Positions 26,000-35,401 of a DNA stretch of 60,038 nt are shown here, piece after piece. Below the pieces are notes generated by a model. It was not told the origin of the DNA. It was given only the letters and a program-made list of their open reading frames with translations, and made no database searches. How positions within the stretch are numbered: the first letter of the stretch is position 1; each line of letters begins with the position of its first letter. The translations under genes were made by a program, and so were the position numbers. The stretch is from NCBI GenBank assembly GCA_964528595.1, contig CAZGTM010000022.1, positions 1-60,038 of the forward strand, written 5' to 3'. This DNA comes from CAYFKJ01 sp964528595. GTDB lineage: Bacteria; Pseudomonadota; Alphaproteobacteria; UBA2966.

Positions 26000-26998
26000 A
26001 TGAAAATGTTTTTGCGGACCGCCAGCGCGGCAGCGGTGCTTTTGGCATCGTTCGCGGCATCGGCTGCCGATATCAAACCTGCTGTTGTGTTCGATATGGG
26101 CGGCAAATTCGACAAGTCCTTTAACCAGGGCGTCTACGACGGTGTCGAGAAATTCAAGAAGGACACCGGCATCTCCTATCGTGAATTCGAAGTCACGAAC
26201 GAAGCGCAACGCGAGCAGGCAATCCGCAAGATGGCCCAGCGCGGTTCCGACATCGTTCTCGGCATCGGTTTTGCGCAATCGGATGCGATCAAAAAAGTTG
26301 CGGCTGAATTTCCGGACACCAAGTTCGCGATCATCGACGGCTGGGTCCAGGCGCCCAACGTTCAGGCTATCTTGTTCAAGGAACATGAAGGCTCGTTCCT
26401 GGTCGGCATGATGGCCGCCATGGCCTCGAAGACCGGCAAAGTCGGCTTCGTCGGCGGCATGGACATTCCGCTCATTCGCAGGTTCGCCTGCGGCTACGTA
26501 CAAGGCGTCAAGCACGCCAACGGCAGCACCAAGGTCATCCAGAACATGACCGGCACCACGCCGTCGGCCTGGAACGATCCGAGCCGGGGCGCGGAGCTTA
26601 CCCGTGGCCAGTTCGACCAGGGCGTTGACGTCGTTTATGCCGCCGCCGGCGGCACCGGTGTTGGCGTCTATCAGGCCGCCAAGGATGCCGGCAAGCTTGC
26701 CATCGGCGTCGATTCCAACCAGAACTACCTGCACCCGGGCACGATGCTGACCTCGATGCTGAAGCGCGTCGACGTGGCTGCCTTCGACACCTTCATGACG
26801 GTGAAGAACGGTACCTGGAAGCCTGGTATCAAGGTCATGGGTCTTGCCGAAAACGCCATCGATTGGGCGTTGGACGAGCACAACATGTCCCTGGTCTCCG
26901 ACGGCATGAAGTCGAAGATCAATCAGGCCAAGGCCGACATCATTTCGGGCAAGATCAAAGTCCACAACTACACCGACGGCAATACCTGCACCATGTAG
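26000..26998 (+). CDS. BMP-family nucleoside-binding protein of an ABC transporter
   Basis: A 332-residue periplasmic binding protein with a cleavable signal peptide (LRTASAAAVLLASFAASAAD, cleavage near residue 23) and no lipobox cysteine. The start of the mature protein, AVVFDMGGKFDKSFNQGVYDG, and the later GVDSNQNYLHPGTMLTSMLKRVD are hallmark segments of the BMP/PnrA family, which binds nucleosides. GGGAGGAAG precedes the ATG. It is the first of four transporter genes inside the nucleoside operon, so it should capture purine and pyrimidine nucleosides in the periplasm. Confidence 0.93.
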   Translation: MKMFLRTASAAAVLLASFAASAADIKPAVVFDMGGKFDKSFNQGVYDGVEKFKKDTGISYREFEVTNEAQREQAIRKMAQRGSDIVLGIGFAQSDAIKKVAAEFPDTKFAIIDGWVQAPNVQAILFKEHEGSFLVGMMAAMASKTGKVGFVGGMDIPLIRRFACGYVQGVKHANGSTKVIQNMTGTTPSAWNDPSRGAELTRGQFDQGVDVVYAAAGGTGVGVYQAAKDAGKLAIGVDSNQNYLHPGTMLTSMLKRVDVAAFDTFMTVKNGTWKPGIKVMGLAENAIDWALDEHNMSLVSDGMKSKINQAKADIISGKIKVHNYTDGNTCTM

Positions 26999-27018
26999 GC
27001 GGGTAGAGTACCGGTTTG

Positions 27019-28644
27019 ATGGCGAACGCCAACGATACTGACGTCAGCGGCGTCACGCCGGGGGGGGGAAATCCCTCTCCGGCGGCCATCGAATTGCGCA
27101 ATATCAGCAAGTCATTCGGCCCCGTGCGGGCCAATCACAACGTTTCGATGACGGTCGAGGCCGGCGCGATCCACGGGATTGTCGGTGAAAACGGCGCCGG
27201 TAAATCGACGTTGATGAGCATTCTTTACGGATTTTACGAGGCGGACGCCGGCGAAATATTTATCGGCGGCGAACCCGTGAAAATTCTAAGTTCCAATGAC
27301 GCCATCGCCTCCGGCATCGGCATGGTTCACCAGCACTTCATGCTGGTCGATACCTTTACCGTGCTGGAAAACGTCATGATGGGCGCCGAATCGGGCGCCT
27401 TGCTCAAGGAGAGCATCGACAAGGCCCGGGGCGAACTGGAACGGCTGGAAAACGAATACGGCCTGCAGGTCGATCCCGACTCCCTGGCAGAGGAACTTCC
27501 CGTAGGCGAACTGCAGCGGGTGGAAATCCTCAAAGCGCTCTATCGCGGCGCCCGCATTCTGATCCTCGATGAACCGACCGGCGTTTTGACGCCCCAGGAA
27601 ACGGATCAGCTCTTCCGCATATTCCAGGCGCTCAAGGAGCAAGGCACCACCGTCATACTGATTACCCACAAGCTGCGGGAGATCATGGCGATAACCGATA
27701 CCGTGTCCGTCATGCGGCACGGCGAGATGGTGGCCCACAGGAAGACCAGCGACACCTCGAAGGAGGAGCTGGCCGAACTCATGGTCGGGCGGAAGGTCCG
27801 GGCCGATCTGGAAAAGAAGCCATGCCAACCAGGCGCCGCCGCCCTCGTGGTCGAAGGTCTGACCGTTCGGGACGCTTACGACGTTGCCAAGGTCGATGAC
27901 GTCAGTTTTGAAGTCCGCAAGGGCGAAATCGTGGGAATTGCCGGCGTCTCCGGCAACGGCCAGAGCGAACTGCTTGACGCCTTGTCGGGCATTCAGCGCA
28001 TTGTCCGCGGCCGCATCAAGGTGGGAGACAGAGAAGTCAGCAGCGAGGCGCACTGCAATCCGGCTGAAATGCGCGCGATGAAAATGGCGCATGTTCCGGA
28101 GGACCGCCAGCGCCTCGGCATGGTGACGGATTTTTCGGCTCAGGAATCAGCCATTCTCGGGTACCAGCACGACGACAAGTACCAGTCGGGCATCCTGTTC
28201 GATCTGCAGGCCATCAGAACCCATTGTTCCGAGATCATGGAGCGTTTCGACGTCCGGCCGCCTCATCCGGATACCAAGTCCGCGAATTTTTCCGGCGGTA
28301 ACCAGCAAAAGCTTATTTTGGCCCGGGAAATTGACCGCGATCCCGAAGTGCTTCTGGTCGGTCAGCCGACCCGAGGCGTCGATATCGGCGCCATCGAATT
28401 CATCCACCGGCATTTGGTCGACTTGCGCGACAATGGCTGCGCCGTCCTTCTGGTCTCCGTCGAACTCGATGAAATCATGTCGCTGGCGGACCGCATTCTG
28501 GTGATGTTCGAGGGCCGCATCGTTGCCGAGGTGGCGGGCGACGAGGCCGATGAGCGCACCTTGGGTCTGATGATGGCCAACGCCATGACGGAAGAAGGGC
28601 CAAAGGCATCAGAGGAAACCGCCGATGCAGGAGCGACGATATGA
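27019..28644 (+). CDS. Nucleoside ABC transporter ATPase (two NBDs)
   Basis: A 541-residue tandem ATPase of the simple-sugar/nucleoside import class. NBD1 has Walker A GENGAGKST and Walker B LILDEPTGVL with a modified signature LPVGELQRVEI. NBD2 has the degenerate P-loop GVSGNGQSEL and a full signature FSGGNQQKLILAREID, as usual in this subfamily. The ATG at 27019 is used, since the preceding TTG adds only one residue; no strong ribosome binding site is seen. A run of nine G (27060-27068) lies 14 codons into the gene. Its stop overlaps the first permease start by 4 bases. Confidence 0.93.
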   Translation: MANANDTDVSGVTPGGGNPSPAAIELRNISKSFGPVRANHNVSMTVEAGAIHGIVGENGAGKSTLMSILYGFYEADAGEIFIGGEPVKILSSNDAIASGIGMVHQHFMLVDTFTVLENVMMGAESGALLKESIDKARGELERLENEYGLQVDPDSLAEELPVGELQRVEILKALYRGARILILDEPTGVLTPQETDQLFRIFQALKEQGTTVILITHKLREIMAITDTVSVMRHGEMVAHRKTSDTSKEELAELMVGRKVRADLEKKPCQPGAAALVVEGLTVRDAYDVAKVDDVSFEVRKGEIVGIAGVSGNGQSELLDALSGIQRIVRGRIKVGDREVSSEAHCNPAEMRAMKMAHVPEDRQRLGMVTDFSAQESAILGYQHDDKYQSGILFDLQAIRTHCSEIMERFDVRPPHPDTKSANFSGGNQQKLILAREIDRDPEVLLVGQPTRGVDIGAIEFIHRHLVDLRDNGCAVLLVSVELDEIMSLADRILVMFEGRIVAEVAGDEADERTLGLMMANAMTEEGPKASEETADAGATI

Positions 28645-29774
28645 GTGACGGCAGCCAGAGGCTCCCGCGGTGGATCGATATCGGACTGATTCCTGTTATC
28701 AATATCGCCATGGCGCTGGCCGTCTCGGGCATCATCATCGCGTTGATCGGCGAGGACCCGTTCGAAGCCGTGGTCATCATGCTGCGCGGCGCACTGGGGT
28801 ATGACGAGGGCATCGGCTATACGCTCTACTACGCCACGAACTTCATATTTACCGGTTTGGCGGTGGCGATCGCCTTTCACACCAACCTTTTCAACATCGG
28901 CGGCGAGGGCCAAGCGTACATCGGCGGCCTGGGGGTCGGCCTGGTCATGCTGGCCTTCCACCAGACGCTGCCGTTCATCGTCCTGCTGCCACTGGGCATA
29001 TTGGCCGCCGGGTTGTTCGGCGCCGCCTGGGCGATCATTCCCGGCTATCTGCAGGCCTATCGGGGCAGCCACATTGTTATCACGACCATCATGTTCAACT
29101 TCATCGCGGCGGCGCTGATGGTCTACCTGATGGTCAATATCCTGATCAAACCGAACCAGATGTCGCCGCAGAGCATCACCTTCGAAAAGGCCGCCCATCT
29201 GCCGTTCATGCACGAAATATTCGGTTGGTTCGGCATGGAGATCACCCGCACCCCGCTCAACGCCACCGTCATCTGGGCGGCAATCTGCTGCGTCGGTCTG
29301 TGGTTCTATTTGTGGCGCACCAAGTGGGGCTATGACGTCCGCGCCGTTGGTCACAACGAGAAAGCGGCGATCTACGCCGGCGTCGACCCGAAACGGACCA
29401 TCGTCATCGTCATGTGCATCTCCGGCGGCCTCGCCGGCATGGTTGGCCTGAACGAAATCATGGGTGTGCACCACAAATTGCTGCTGAACTTTACCGCCGG
29501 CTACGGCTTCACCGGTATCGCGGTGTCGTTGATGGGACGCAACCACCCTGTCGGCATCGTGCTCGCCAGCCTGTTGTTCGGGGTGCTCTATCAGGGCGGG
29601 GCGGAACTGGCCTTCGAAATTCCCACCATTACCCGCGAAATGATCGTGTTGATCCAGGGTTTGGTCATCCTGTTCTCCGGCGCCCTGGCTTACATGCTGG
29701 CGCCGACTATCGAGCGCATTTACCGGAACCTGACGTCTTCGCGCGGTGATGCGGCGGCGGCGGAGGAAGCCTGA
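28641..29774 (+). CDS. Nucleoside ABC transporter permease 1
   Basis: A 377-residue membrane protein of the BPD_transp_2 family. Hydrophobic segments run through the whole chain and the conserved NIGGEGQAYIGGLG and YGFTGIAVSLMGRNHPVGIVLASLLFG blocks are those of the nucleoside (NupP/BmpB-like) permeases. It starts within the ATPase stop codon and is followed one base later by the second permease, with which it should form the heterodimeric channel. Confidence 0.92.
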   Translation: MSDGSQRLPRWIDIGLIPVINIAMALAVSGIIIALIGEDPFEAVVIMLRGALGYDEGIGYTLYYATNFIFTGLAVAIAFHTNLFNIGGEGQAYIGGLGVGLVMLAFHQTLPFIVLLPLGILAAGLFGAAWAIIPGYLQAYRGSHIVITTIMFNFIAAALMVYLMVNILIKPNQMSPQSITFEKAAHLPFMHEIFGWFGMEITRTPLNATVIWAAICCVGLWFYLWRTKWGYDVRAVGHNEKAAIYAGVDPKRTIVIVMCISGGLAGMVGLNEIMGVHHKLLLNFTAGYGFTGIAVSLMGRNHPVGIVLASLLFGVLYQGGAELAFEIPTITREMIVLIQGLVILFSGALAYMLAPTIERIYRNLTSSRGDAAAAEEA

Positions 29775-29775
29775 G

Positions 29776-30750
29776 ATGGAAGACGCCATCGTTTTCATCA
29801 CGCTAACCGCCAACGCCATGGTGCGGGTCTCAACCCCCTTGGTGCTTTGCGCCATGGCGGGGCTGTTTTCCGAGCGTTCCGGAACCATCGACATCAGCCT
29901 CGAAGGCAAGATGCTCGGCGGCGCCTTTATCGCCGGCAGCGTCGCGGCCGTGACGGGATCGGCCTGGTTGGCGCTCTTTGGCGCCATGGCCTTTACGGTA
30001 TGTCTTGCCCTCGTCCACGGCTTCGCCTGCATTACCCACAAGGGCAACCAGGTCGTCAGCGGCGTCGCCATCAACATGCTGATGTCCGGCTTGACCGTGG
30101 TTCTCGGTATCGCCTGGTTCCACCGGGGCGGCCAGACACCGAGCCTGCCGTCCGAAGCCCGCTTTATGCCGATCCAGTTGCCGCTGGCGGAAGCGCTCGC
30201 TGATGTCCCTGTCATCGGCACGCTCTATAGCGGTTTTTTCAGCGGTCACAACCTGCTGGCCTACACGGCATTCGCCGCCGTTCCCATCACCTGGTGGGTG
30301 GTGTTCCGCACCCGCTTCGGGTTGCGTCTGCGGGCCGTCGGTGAAAATCCGCATGCCGTCGACACCGCCGGCATTTCCGTCACCTGGCTGCGCTACCGCG
30401 CCGTGATGATTACCGGCATGCTGACCGGGGTCGCAGGAACGTATTTATCCATCGCCCAAAACGCCGGTTTCGTGCGGGAGATGTCGGCGGGGCAGGGCTA
30501 CATCGCCCTGGCGGCGCTGATTTTCGGCAAGTGGCGGCCGTTCCAGGCCATGGGTGCGTGTTTGATGTTCGGCCTGCTGGATGCCATCGCGATCCGCCTG
30601 CAGGGCGTGGTCATACCGGGCGTCGGTGAAGTGCCGGTGCAATTGATCCAGGCGCTGCCCTATGCCCTCACGGTTATCTTGTTGGCTGGATTTATCGGCA
30701 AAGCCGTCGCCCCGAAGGCGATCGGCGAGCCCTACGTCAAAGAGCGGTAA
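29776..30750 (+). CDS. Nucleoside ABC transporter permease 2
   Basis: A 324-residue BPD_transp_2 permease. It shows ERSGTIDISLEGKMLGGAF near the N-terminus and GQGYIALAALIFGKWRPFQAMGACLMFGLLDA in pieces near the C-terminus, both typical of the second subunit (NupQ-like). The ATG at 29776 is one base past the first permease stop; an upstream frame start inside that gene would add an Arg-rich segment and is rejected. It is followed one base later by cdd. Confidence 0.92.
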   Translation: MEDAIVFITLTANAMVRVSTPLVLCAMAGLFSERSGTIDISLEGKMLGGAFIAGSVAAVTGSAWLALFGAMAFTVCLALVHGFACITHKGNQVVSGVAINMLMSGLTVVLGIAWFHRGGQTPSLPSEARFMPIQLPLAEALADVPVIGTLYSGFFSGHNLLAYTAFAAVPITWWVVFRTRFGLRLRAVGENPHAVDTAGISVTWLRYRAVMITGMLTGVAGTYLSIAQNAGFVREMSAGQGYIALAALIFGKWRPFQAMGACLMFGLLDAIAIRLQGVVIPGVGEVPVQLIQALPYALTVILLAGFIGKAVAPKAIGEPYVKER

Positions 30751-30751
30751 T

Positions 30752-31144
30752 ATGGACCAGGAGATGCTCGACCTTGTCCGCGCTGCCATGGATAAGGCTT
30801 ACGCCCCGTATTCGGAATTCCAGGTCGGCGCAGTCGTGAAAACCGACGGCGGCAAGCTCTATGCCGGCTGCAACGTCGAAAACGCCGCCTACCCGCAAGG
30901 CTGCTGCGCCGAAGCGTCGGCCATCTCGGCCATGATCATGGCGGGCGAACAACGCATCGCCGAGGTTGCCGTGATGGGGCGGGGCGACGGTCTGGTCACG
31001 CCCTGCGGCGGCTGCCGCCAGCGCATCCGGGAATTTGCCGACGACGCCACGCCGATCCATATCTGTGGGACGGAAGGACTACGCCAAACCATGACGCTCG
31101 GGGAACTTTTGCCGTATTCCTTCGGCCCTGAAAACCTCGAGTAA
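30752..31144 (+). CDS. cdd: Cytidine deaminase
   Basis: A 130-residue homotetramer-type cytidine deaminase. Zinc ligands C52, C85 and C88 and the proton-shuttle E54 are visible in QGCCAEASAI and TPCGGCRQ; the nucleoside-binding block is YAGCNVENAAYP. It deaminates cytidine and deoxycytidine to uridine and deoxyuridine, which can then be phosphorolysed by DeoA or passed as uracil to the PreTA route encoded 10 kb away. The start directly follows the permease stop. Confidence 0.96.
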   Translation: MDQEMLDLVRAAMDKAYAPYSEFQVGAVVKTDGGKLYAGCNVENAAYPQGCCAEASAISAMIMAGEQRIAEVAVMGRGDGLVTPCGGCRQRIREFADDATPIHICGTEGLRQTMTLGELLPYSFGPENLE

Positions 31145-31171
31145 CGGTCAAAACGGAAAAAGGGGGGGTGC

Positions 31172-31984
31172 GTGAGCACTGACATCGAAACATCCGCACG
31201 TGTGATCGCGGAACGCGCGCCTGGATTCTCGCCCCGGATCGGTATGGTCCTGGGATCGGGCCTTGGGCCGTTCGCCGAAACCATCGAAAACCGGACCGTC
31301 ATATCTTACGGGGACCTGCCCGGATTTCCCGAACCCGGCGTGGCCGGCCATGCGGGCCAGCTGATCCTGGGAACGGTCGGCGCGACACCCGTTGCCGTGA
31401 TGCAGGGCCGGGCGCACTTCTATGAGACGGGCACCGCCGATGCCATGAAAACGCCTGTGCGGACGCTGCACACCGCCGGTTGCGAGACTTTGGTCGTAAC
31501 CAATGCGGCGGGCAGCACGGATATCGACGCCGGACCGGGCAGCGTCATGCTGCTCACCGACCACATCAGCTTCACCGGCGCCTCCCCATTGTTCGGCGAG
31601 GAAGGTAGCGAACGCTTCGTCGACCTTGTCGACGCCTACGATCCCGGCCTATGTGACCAACTGCGCAGAGCGGCGGCGGCCGTCAACGTGAGCTTGGCCG
31701 AGGGCGTGTACATGTGGTTTTGCGGCCCGCACTTTGAAACACCCGCTGAAATCCGCGCCGCCAAAGTGCTGGGGGCCAGTGCCGTCGGCATGTCGACAGT
31801 GCCGGAGGTCATCCTGGCGCGCCATGCCGGCATGCGGGTGGCGGCGCTTTCCATCATCACCAATTTGGCGGCGGGCATGAGCGACGTGAAACTCACCCAC
31901 GACCAGACCATGACGATGGCGGCCCAGGCGGCGGGATCGGTGCAGAGCCTGCTGACCGAATTCCTGACGAAGTTCGAGGCCTGA
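31172..31984 (+). CDS. Purine nucleoside phosphorylase (trimeric type)
   Basis: A 270-residue trimeric-class phosphorylase with GTG start and a GGGGG ribosome-binding stretch. Phosphate-binding blocks GSGLGPFAE and GHAGQLILG, the FCGPHFETPAEIR block with its purine-contacting glutamate, and ITNLAAG with the asparagine typical of 6-oxopurine specificity are all present. It phosphorolyses inosine, guanosine and their deoxy forms to base and (deoxy)ribose-1-phosphate, the substrate of DeoB three genes on. Methylthioadenosine phosphorylase is a related alternative, less likely in this operon. Confidence 0.93.
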   Translation: MSTDIETSARVIAERAPGFSPRIGMVLGSGLGPFAETIENRTVISYGDLPGFPEPGVAGHAGQLILGTVGATPVAVMQGRAHFYETGTADAMKTPVRTLHTAGCETLVVTNAAGSTDIDAGPGSVMLLTDHISFTGASPLFGEEGSERFVDLVDAYDPGLCDQLRRAAAAVNVSLAEGVYMWFCGPHFETPAEIRAAKVLGASAVGMSTVPEVILARHAGMRVAALSIITNLAAGMSDVKLTHDQTMTMAAQAAGSVQSLLTEFLTKFEA

Positions 31985-31989
31985 GCGGG

Positions 31990-33306
31990 ATGCTGCCGCA
32001 GGAAATCATCCGCCGGAAACGCGACGGCGCCGTGCTGGACGACGAGGAAATCGTTTTCATGGTCCGGGGCCTGGCCGACGAAAGCATCAGCGAGGGACAA
32101 ATCGCCGCTTTCGCCATGGCCGTCTTCTTCAAGGGCATGACCATGGACGAACGCGTCGTGCTGACGCGTGAAATGACGCGGTCGGGCGAAGTGCTCGACT
32201 GGTCGGACCTCGATCTGCCGGGGCCGATCCTCGACAAGCATTCCACCGGCGGCGTCGGCGACAAGGTGAGCCTGATGCTGGGCCCGGTCGTGGCGGCGGC
32301 CGGCGGCTTCGTGCCGATGATTTCGGGGCGCGGCCTAGGTCATACCGGCGGGACGCTGGACAAGCTCGATTCCATACCCGGTTACTCGACAACCCCCGAC
32401 AACGCCCTGTTCCGCAAGGTGGTGGCCGAAGCCGGCGTCGCCATCATCGGCCAGACCGGCGATCTGGCGCCGGCGGACAAGCGCTTCTACGGTATCCGCG
32501 ACGTCACGGCGACGGTGGAATCGGTACCGCTGATAACGGCTTCGATCCTGTCGAAAAAACTGGCGGCTGGTCTGCAGGGCCTGGTAATGGATGTGAAGAC
32601 CGGCAGCGGAGCCTTCGCCGATACTATGGAAATGGCGCAGGAACTGGCCACCAGTATCGTTGAGGTCGCCAACGGCGCGGGTCTTGCCACCAGCGCCCTC
32701 ATTACAGACATGGATCAGGTTCTGGGCACCGGCGTCGGCAACGCCCTGGAGGTGGCCGAAACGGTCGATTACCTGACGGGGACGCGCGACATCCGGCTGC
32801 ACGAAATCGTCATGGCGCTTGCCTCGGAAATGCTCGTGCTCGGCGGTTTGGCGGCCGATGCCGAGGCTGCCCGGGCCAAGGCGGAGGATGCCCTGACGAG
32901 CGGTGCCGCCGCCGAAGCATTCGGGCGCATGGTGGCGGCCTTGGGCGGTCCGTCGGACTTCCTCGAAAAAAGCAGCGAGTATTTGCCTGTGGCGCCGGTG
33001 GTCGTGCCTTGTATGGCGGAAATACCGGGCGTGGTGACGGGCATGAATGCGCGGGACGTCGGCGTTGCCGTTGTCGGCCTGGGCGGTGGCCGCCGCCGCG
33101 CCAGCGACGGTATCGACTATGCCGTTGGCCTCAGCGACGTGGTCAATATCTGCGAGGACGTCGGGCCCGACCGGCCGCTGGCCATAGTGCACGCCGCCAG
33201 CGAGGAAGCGGCCCATGCCGCAATCGCCGAGGTTCGGGCGGCCATCCAGGTGGACGGCGAGCAGCCGGAAAATATTCCCATCGTTCATCAGCGCATCGGC
33301 GGCTGA
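31990..33306 (+). CDS. deoA: Thymidine phosphorylase
   Basis: A 438-residue pyrimidine-nucleoside phosphorylase. The family signature SGRGLGHTGGTLDKL and the preceding DKHSTGGVGDKVSL phosphate loop are intact, as are SKKLAAGLQGLVMDVKTGSGAF-type residues of the central domain. It splits thymidine and deoxyuridine into base and deoxyribose-1-phosphate. Thymine and uracil released here would enter the reductive pathway in the first part of the window, and the sugar goes to DeoB and DeoC. It lies 5 bases after the purine phosphorylase and 3 bases before deoB. Confidence 0.96.
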   Translation: MLPQEIIRRKRDGAVLDDEEIVFMVRGLADESISEGQIAAFAMAVFFKGMTMDERVVLTREMTRSGEVLDWSDLDLPGPILDKHSTGGVGDKVSLMLGPVVAAAGGFVPMISGRGLGHTGGTLDKLDSIPGYSTTPDNALFRKVVAEAGVAIIGQTGDLAPADKRFYGIRDVTATVESVPLITASILSKKLAAGLQGLVMDVKTGSGAFADTMEMAQELATSIVEVANGAGLATSALITDMDQVLGTGVGNALEVAETVDYLTGTRDIRLHEIVMALASEMLVLGGLAADAEAARAKAEDALTSGAAAEAFGRMVAALGGPSDFLEKSSEYLPVAPVVVPCMAEIPGVVTGMNARDVGVAVVGLGGGRRRASDGIDYAVGLSDVVNICEDVGPDRPLAIVHAASEEAAHAAIAEVRAAIQVDGEQPENIPIVHQRIGG

Positions 33307-33309
33307 GCG

Positions 33310-34527
33310 ATGAAACGCGCCTTCATATTGGTACTCGATTCGCTGGGGATCGGTGCCGCGGCGGATGCCGATCGTTGGGGCGAGGCAGATGCGGATACCT
33401 TCGGACACATCGCCGAGGCCTGCGCCGAAGGCCGCGCCGACCGGGACGGCCTGCGCCAGGGGCCATTGGTTATCCCCAATCTCACGCGTCTCGGGCTGGC
33501 GCACGCCGCCGCCGCCAGCCGCGGCGTCTTTCCCGCTGGCCTGGACGCGGCGGTGTCGCCGGTTTCGGCATTTGGCTTCGCCGGCGAGCAAAGCCTGGGC
33601 AAGGACACCCCGAGCGGTCACTGGGAGATGGCAGGTCTGCCGGTCACGTTCGACTGGGGATATTTCCCGCAGACCGAAAACTGCTTCCCGGAAGAGGTAC
33701 TGGCTGCGTTGATCGATCGGGGCGGGTTGCCCGGCACCCTCGGCAATTGCCACGCCTCTGGGACACAGATCATTGAGGAACTCGGCGAGGAGCATATCCG
33801 CAGCGGCAAGCCCATTTGCTATACCTCGGCGGACTCGGTTTTCCAGATCGCTGCGCACGAAACCCATTTCGGTTTGCAGCGTCTCTACGACCTTTGCGCT
33901 GTCGCCAAGGAAATTCTCGAGCCGCTCGCCATCGGGCGGGTCATTGCCCGGCCCTTCGTGGGCGATGACCCGGCGAGCTTCACGCGGACCGCCAACCGCC
34001 GCGATCTGACGACGCCGCCCCATGACGTAACGCTGCTCGACCGCGTGACGGAAGCCGGCGGCGAGGTCGTTTCGGTGGGCAAGATTTCCGACATATTTGC
34101 CCACCGGGGCGTATCGCGCACGGTCAAGGCCGGGAACACGGAGGGCTTGTTCGATCTCATGCTGACGGAAGCGGAGACGGTGGGCGACGGCGCCCTCGTT
34201 TTCGTCAACTTCGTCGATTTCGACAGTCTGTTCGGCCACCGCCGGGACGTCGTGGGCTATGCCGCGGAACTAGAGGCCATCGACAAGCGACTGCCCGAGT
34301 TCGAAGCGAAACTGCAACCGGGTGACGTCGCCGTACTCACCGCCGACCACGGTTGTGATCCCACCTGGCCCGGCAGTGACCACACGCGCGAGAATGTGCC
34401 GTTCCTGATGTTCGGGCCGGAGATCGGCGCACGCGATCTCGGCCGGCGCGAAACCTTTGCCGATATCGGCCAAACCCTGGCGGCGCACCTGGGCGTCGAT
34501 CCGCTCAAGCACGGAACGGCGGTCTGA
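33310..34527 (+). CDS. deoB: Phosphopentomutase
   Basis: A 405-residue alkaline-phosphatase-superfamily mutase. The metal-site motifs are seen at DSLGIGAA (N-terminus), GKDTPSGHWEMAG, HRRDVVGYAAELE and TADHGCDPTWPGSDHTREN near the C-terminus. It interconverts (deoxy)ribose-1-phosphate and (deoxy)ribose-5-phosphate. Deoxyribose-5-phosphate feeds DeoC; ribose-5-phosphate could, after isomerisation, feed the phosphoribulokinase encoded 4 kb downstream. Confidence 0.97.
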   Translation: MKRAFILVLDSLGIGAAADADRWGEADADTFGHIAEACAEGRADRDGLRQGPLVIPNLTRLGLAHAAAASRGVFPAGLDAAVSPVSAFGFAGEQSLGKDTPSGHWEMAGLPVTFDWGYFPQTENCFPEEVLAALIDRGGLPGTLGNCHASGTQIIEELGEEHIRSGKPICYTSADSVFQIAAHETHFGLQRLYDLCAVAKEILEPLAIGRVIARPFVGDDPASFTRTANRRDLTTPPHDVTLLDRVTEAGGEVVSVGKISDIFAHRGVSRTVKAGNTEGLFDLMLTEAETVGDGALVFVNFVDFDSLFGHRRDVVGYAAELEAIDKRLPEFEAKLQPGDVAVLTADHGCDPTWPGSDHTRENVPFLMFGPEIGARDLGRRETFADIGQTLAAHLGVDPLKHGTAV

Positions 34528-34528
34528 A

Positions 34529-35401
34529 ATGCCGGACGCTGAGCGATTTACGCTGCCCGCCGACGGCGCCTTGAGCGACGATATGAAGGCGGCCTACGCG
34601 CGAGACGGATTTCTGGTGATCGAGGGTTTCAAGTCGCCGGATGAATGCGACGCGCTGGTCGACCGTGCCTTGGAAATCGTCGATGACTTTGATCCCGCCA
34701 GCGCCGGCGTTTTTTCCTCCGTGCGCGAGGGCGAAGGCAGGGACGAGTATTTCAAGAGCTCCGGCGACAAGATCCGCTGCTTCCTCGAGGATGAAGCCAT
34801 AGACAGCCGGGGCGAACTGATTGCCGACAAAAGGGGTGCAGTGAACAAGATCGGCCACGCCATGCATGATCTCGATCCGGTTTTCGATGAGTTTTCCCAT
34901 GGCGGTGGCCTGGCCGGAATTGCTGCGGACATCGGCTTCTCGGATCCTTTGGTCCTGCAATCGATGTTCATCTTCAAACCGCCCGAAATCGGCGGCGAGG
35001 TGATGTGGCACCAAGACGCCACCTATCTTTACACCGAACCGGAAAGCGTCACGGGGTTCTGGTTTGCGCTCGATGAGGCGACGACGGAAAACGGCTGCCT
35101 GCAGGCGATACCCGGCGGGCACCTCGGTCCCTTGCGCAGCCGCTTCCGGCGGCTCGGTGATGACCTAAAAATCGATGTCCTGGACGAGACGCCGCTCGAG
35201 ACCATGGATGCCGCGTATCTGCCGGCGCGTAAGGGCGATCTTGTGCTGTTGCACGGCCGGTTGCCGCATGCCAGCACTGCCAACCGCAGCAGCCTTTCGC
35301 GCCATGCCTACACGCTTCATGTCATCGACGGCGCTTGCCACTATACCGACGATAATTGGCTTCGGCGCGCGCCCGATCTGCCCTTGAGAGGTTTTCTATG
35401 A
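34529..35401 (+). CDS. PHYHD1-like Fe(II)/2-oxoglutarate dioxygenase (PhyH family)
   Basis: A 290-residue PhyH-family oxygenase. The iron triad is visible as HxD in MWHQDATYLYTEP and the distal H in LHGRLPHAS; the 2-oxoglutarate-binding arginine is probably in SLSRHAYTLHVID. The segments NKIGHAMHDLDPVF, LQSMFIFKPPEIGGEV and TENGCLQAIPGGH are strikingly like the animal protein PHYHD1, not just the PhyH family in general, and length also agrees (about 291). The ATG at 34529 is one base after the deoB stop; its own stop overlaps the deaminase start. The substrate is unknown; position suggests a nucleoside, deoxynucleoside or derived sugar. Confidence 0.85.
   Translation: MPDAERFTLPADGALSDDMKAAYARDGFLVIEGFKSPDECDALVDRALEIVDDFDPASAGVFSSVREGEGRDEYFKSSGDKIRCFLEDEAIDSRGELIADKRGAVNKIGHAMHDLDPVFDEFSHGGGLAGIAADIGFSDPLVLQSMFIFKPPEIGGEVMWHQDATYLYTEPESVTGFWFALDEATTENGCLQAIPGGHLGPLRSRFRRLGDDLKIDVLDETPLETMDAAYLPARKGDLVLLHGRLPHASTANRSSLSRHAYTLHVIDGACHYTDDNWLRRAPDLPLRGFL

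Noticed and set aside
28362..30221. A very long open frame on the minus strand (over 600 codons) opposite the nucleoside permease genes.
   Set aside because: It is antisense to two clear permeases, lacks any recognisable domain, and long antisense frames are expected in GC-rich coding DNA.
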